Shown here one piece after another: positions 60,965 through 64,000 of a stretch of DNA of 64,000 nucleotides; position 1 is the stretch's first letter, and each line of letters opens with the position of its first letter. The notes under the pieces were generated by a model. It was given only the letters and a program-made list of their open reading frames with translations. It was not told the DNA's origin and did not search any database. A program made the position numbers and the translations under genes. This DNA comes from Eubacterium sp. (lineage in GTDB: Bacteria > Bacillota > Clostridia > Peptostreptococcales > Anaerovoracaceae): assembly GCA_021769965.1 (NCBI GenBank), contig JAETRU010000004.1, positions 55,611 through 119,610 on the forward strand. The letters run 5' to 3'.

Positions 60965-61000
60965 TGTCAAAACTTTGAAACCTCAAAACCTATGATAATT

Positions 61001-63943
61001 CTATTTTTCAGTTTGTTTTTTTCTTCTGATGCTGATTGCTCCCAATGCTCCGGCAGAAACAAGGAACATTCCCATCATCAGTCCCAGAGGCGCGTCATCA
61101 CTGGTTCTCGGCTCGTTCGGATCTGCTTCTTCCGTTGGTGCCGGTGCAAGCGGTACATCTGGGTCGTCGATCACCGGTTCGTCTGGTTCATCCGGTCCAG
61201 GTCCTAAAGGTACATCCGGATCGTCAATGATCGGCTCATCCGGTTCATCAGGTTCGTCCGGGCCAGACCCTGGAACTTCTGGATCCGGAATGATGACTGG
61301 TTTGTCTGGTTTATAAGTGTTGATAATGGTGAAACCAGTCACTACACTACCAGTTACCACTGGATCCTTATAACCAGATACAGCTACTTCATTAACAGTA
61401 TACTTGATTTCTTCATTTCCATTGTATTTCTGAAGAGCGCTCCATGTATGTTTCCATCCATTTGCTTCATTCAGTTCTACGCTGCCGACTTCAGTACCGT
61501 TCGCTAACAGCTTTACGATAATGCTGCCAGGTCTTGTATTGTTTGAATTATCATCATCCACCCAAACCTTGTTCACGGTAATGCTTACCGGTGTGTAGGT
61601 ATTAGTGATGGTATAACTGAAGGTACCATCATTGTTATTAGTAAGAGACTCGCTTGCGGTATAATTCGGCACAGCAACCTCTTTTACAGTGTACTCAATT
61701 GCTTTTCCGTTTTCATTCTTAGGAAGAGAATTCGAAGTTGCCATCCAATTATTTTGCTCGTTCAAAATTACTGTATCTACAGCTTTGGTCTTGTCAGTAC
61801 CATAAACGTTTACAGTGATTTTTTCTGGACGCTTGCCATCGAAATTATTATTGTCATCCCATTCCTTCTTTACAGTAACTGTAGTGGTTGCAGCAGCATG
61901 CGTGTTAGTAATCAAACCATTTACTTCATTACCATCGTTTCCAGCTGTGTATCCGTCAGGAACAGTTCCTTCTTTAGCAGTGTATGTATATTCGTTTCCT
62001 TCTCCATCATATGCCGGAAGTCCTGACCACGTATATGTCCATCTATTTCCGTCCTTTTCAATTGATGGAGGGGCATTATATTCTTGGATTCCCTGATATA
62101 ATGTCAAATTGAGCTCCGATGGCCGCACACCGTCTCTGTCACTATCGTCTTCCCAGACTTTTGTTACAATGTACGAAACACTGTCAGGTCTGTAGGCATT
62201 AGTAACCGTAAGGTTCCAGTTTCCATCATCACCCATTACAGGCTTTGCATAAGTTGCATAATAATCGTCAATTTTTATTTCACGAACAGTGTATTGAATT
62301 TCTTTGCCATTCTCATACCTAGGCAAATTTTTCCACACAGCAGGATACGTCCATGTATTCTTATATACTTTTGTCGTTTGCTGTGTATCGTCAGTTCCGC
62401 CGTCTACATCAGAGCCTTCGCCTTCATTAGAACCATCAGTGCTTTCTGACTCCTCTAAAACCATAAGGCTTGCACCCTGCTCTTTATCAGTAGTATCGCC
62501 AGTGCTACTTTCTTCTTCGACAACTGGATCACCTTCAAGCTCCGGATCCGTTCCGATGTTGCCACCAGTTTCAGTTTCATCACCGTTTTCAGTGCTTCCG
62601 CCGGTTTCAGTTCCACCTTCCGGTTTCTTCTCTTCTTCGCCACCCGGAACATTTACAACTTCGTCCTGACCTTCCAATGGTACAGGAGCTCCACACGGTA
62701 CAGGATTTTCATACGCCTCAACATACTTATACAGCTGTACTGTAATTGTGTCAGGTCTGTCCTTTTCATTTCCTTCATCATCCCAGACCTTCGTGAAATT
62801 CACGTCTACAGTATCAGTCTCATTTATAAATTCTCCGTTCTGAATTGCATCATTAATCTTACCAAATTCAACTTTAAAAGTTTTGGCTGCGCCTTTAACG
62901 TAACCCTTAGGAGCATCTACCTCTTCTAGAGTATACTGATGACCTGACGGAATATTTTTAAAGGTTACTTTTCCATCATCACCGCTAACAACCGTATCTC
63001 CAATCTGCTTACCGTCATGTTTCAGTACAAACTTAGCACCGGCAAGAGGCTTTTGCTCGTCAGAATCATCAACCTTTGTAAATGTCAGATCTGCTGCATA
63101 ACCCTTTACAGACGGAATGTTAAAGTAAGCGGTTTTCAGAAGTTTTTCGTCAATTTCCTGATTTTCTTCTAAAATAAGGTATTTCAAAGAAGTCTTTTTA
63201 TTAGTAGGATAGAATTCATTTGCATTAAAAGCTTTTGACAAAGTATCCAGTTCTATCTGATAAGACAAAGTGTACTTATATTCATTTCCGACCTTCTTAG
63301 GATCACAATTCTTTAAATTCCAAGTAATTGTCTTGTTATCACTTTCAAGCTTAAACTCACCCTCGAAATCAGTTTCACGCCCAAAACCTTTAAAAACAAT
63401 ATTATCCCCCATTGGATCGGTAAGAATCCATGCCTTTGCCTGCAATTTAATCATATTTGCAATTTTATCAAAGACAGCAGATAAATCATCGACTTCTCCA
63501 ACTTGTTTTGTTATAAAATCACAGTCTTCATTAAGCCATTTAGCTACCTTCTTTGTCCAATTACAATCACTATTCCCACAAGAAAAACTCTCATCGCCTA
63601 CCTGCACCGCATACGCACCAATCTTCTTGTCTTTAATCTGCCCGCTAATAGCCTCTACTTGCTGATGAATTTCATGAGTTGTATTTCTCCCGTCACCAAT
63701 CATAGGATACCCATAAGGACAAATTGTTGAGGTCGAAGTGCGATCTGCTCCACGTCCAATTCCATAAGTTGGTTTTCCATCGGTCAGCATAACGATATTT
63801 TTGTTGGTAATTTCTTTTTTATCATCTTTATCATCATTAAAAATTTCTTTATCTAACAAATTAAATGCAAGCTGTAAACCAGCTTGCAAAAAGTCAATAT
63901 GTTTTTCGACATTTTTTAAAAGATTTTTTTCATTGGTTATAAT
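61001..63943 (-). pseudogene. 5'-truncated VWA/Cna-B surface protein
   Basis: About 980 residues of open frame. The N-terminal part is the second half of a von Willebrand A domain (DFLQAGLQLAFNLLDKE, NIVMLTDGKPTYGIG), then a SpaA/Cna-B domain (KPLAGAKFVLKHDGK), a Glu/Thr-rich linker, four Cna-B repeats (VTKVWEDDSDRDGVRPSEL; each ends ITNTY), a PDEPDEP-rich stretch and the end EPRTSDDAPLGL-helix-RRKKQTEK. The MIDAS DxSxS motif, signal peptide and a credible start are missing; the frame is open back to 63943 and then stops. The sorting signal has S where LPXTG has G. Confidence 0.75.
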
Positions 63944-64000
63944 TTACTTAAAATCCATTTATTGAAATTAATATATACAAGCATGTACCATATAATTACT
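63944..64000. other. AT-rich sequence at window edge, no coding signal
   Basis: Upstream of the last open codon all three minus frames are short and unlike a von Willebrand domain. This is the likely junction where the 5' part of the adhesin was lost. What lies further upstream is outside the window. Confidence 0.5.

Overview
The window looks like chromosomal DNA of a Gram-positive anaerobe of the class Clostridia (Bacillota). Base composition is moderate, SD sites are GGAGG-type, almost all genes lie on the minus strand, and the surface proteins carry LPXTG-like sorting signals. The gene content (4Fe-4S protein, flavodoxins, PepV-type dipeptidase, ammonia-dependent NadE, GuaA without its glutaminase domain) suits an amino-acid-using anaerobe, perhaps of the Anaerovoracaceae or a relative. 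That placement is an inference; no rRNA or tRNA was seen.

Layout. 0-8 kb: a PucR regulator divergent from an NCS1 permease, a DUF917 protein and a PepV-like dipeptidase, followed by a YjiH-type membrane protein and a class I aminotransferase. 8-18 kb: an HTH/membrane-protein pair, flavodoxin, pfkA, dnaE preceded by a RhuM-family gene, and a MocR regulator divergent from a LysE exporter. 18.5-25 kb: a very large InlB-repeat/pilin-domain surface protein whose signal peptide is cut off by one in-frame stop codon, next to a serine recombinase. 25-35 kb: MATE transporter, CPBP protease with an HTH-DUF4097 regulator, rlmD, a DUF2798-like protein, sbcCD. 35-49 kb: AAA-DUF4143 ATPase, a TetR-controlled two-ATPase ABC system, an AlbA_2 protein, a HipA-like kinase, small HTH genes, gamma-carbonic anhydrase with a 4Fe-4S protein, a flavodoxin coupled to a probably domesticated transposase-fold protein, and TetR. 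49-58 kb: guaA, an unassigned structured RNA, HIT, mtaB, an M23/deacetylase fusion, a SARP-type regulator with a degenerate GGDEF-like tail, murE, nadE, pncA-like. 58-64 kb: two related LPXTG-type surface proteins. One is intact and preceded by two tandem c-di-GMP-I riboswitches; the other is 5'-truncated.

The most striking parts are the tandem riboswitches at 60.5-60.9 kb, the interrupted and truncated adhesin genes, and five intergenic arrays built from short keyword repeats. Arrays A (8.2 kb) and B (35.2 kb) share the keyword GGGCT and form rows of hairpins. Array C (11.1 kb) is a 63-bp tandem repeat, array D (40.9 kb) is a CTCCGCAA repeat with about 10.5-bp spacing, and array E (51.8 kb) is a GCCGAAC/TTCGGC repeat. 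A 35-bp promoter cassette also occurs twice, at 35.6 and 43.7 kb.

Functional reading. The PucR block probably imports and degrades a small nitrogenous compound (hydantoin-like or dipeptide). pncA-like and nadE form an NAD salvage segment beside murE. The surface proteins, their c-di-GMP switches and the degenerate-GGDEF regulator suggest that adhesion is controlled by c-di-GMP and perhaps by on/off genetic variation. These links are inferences from gene order and motifs.
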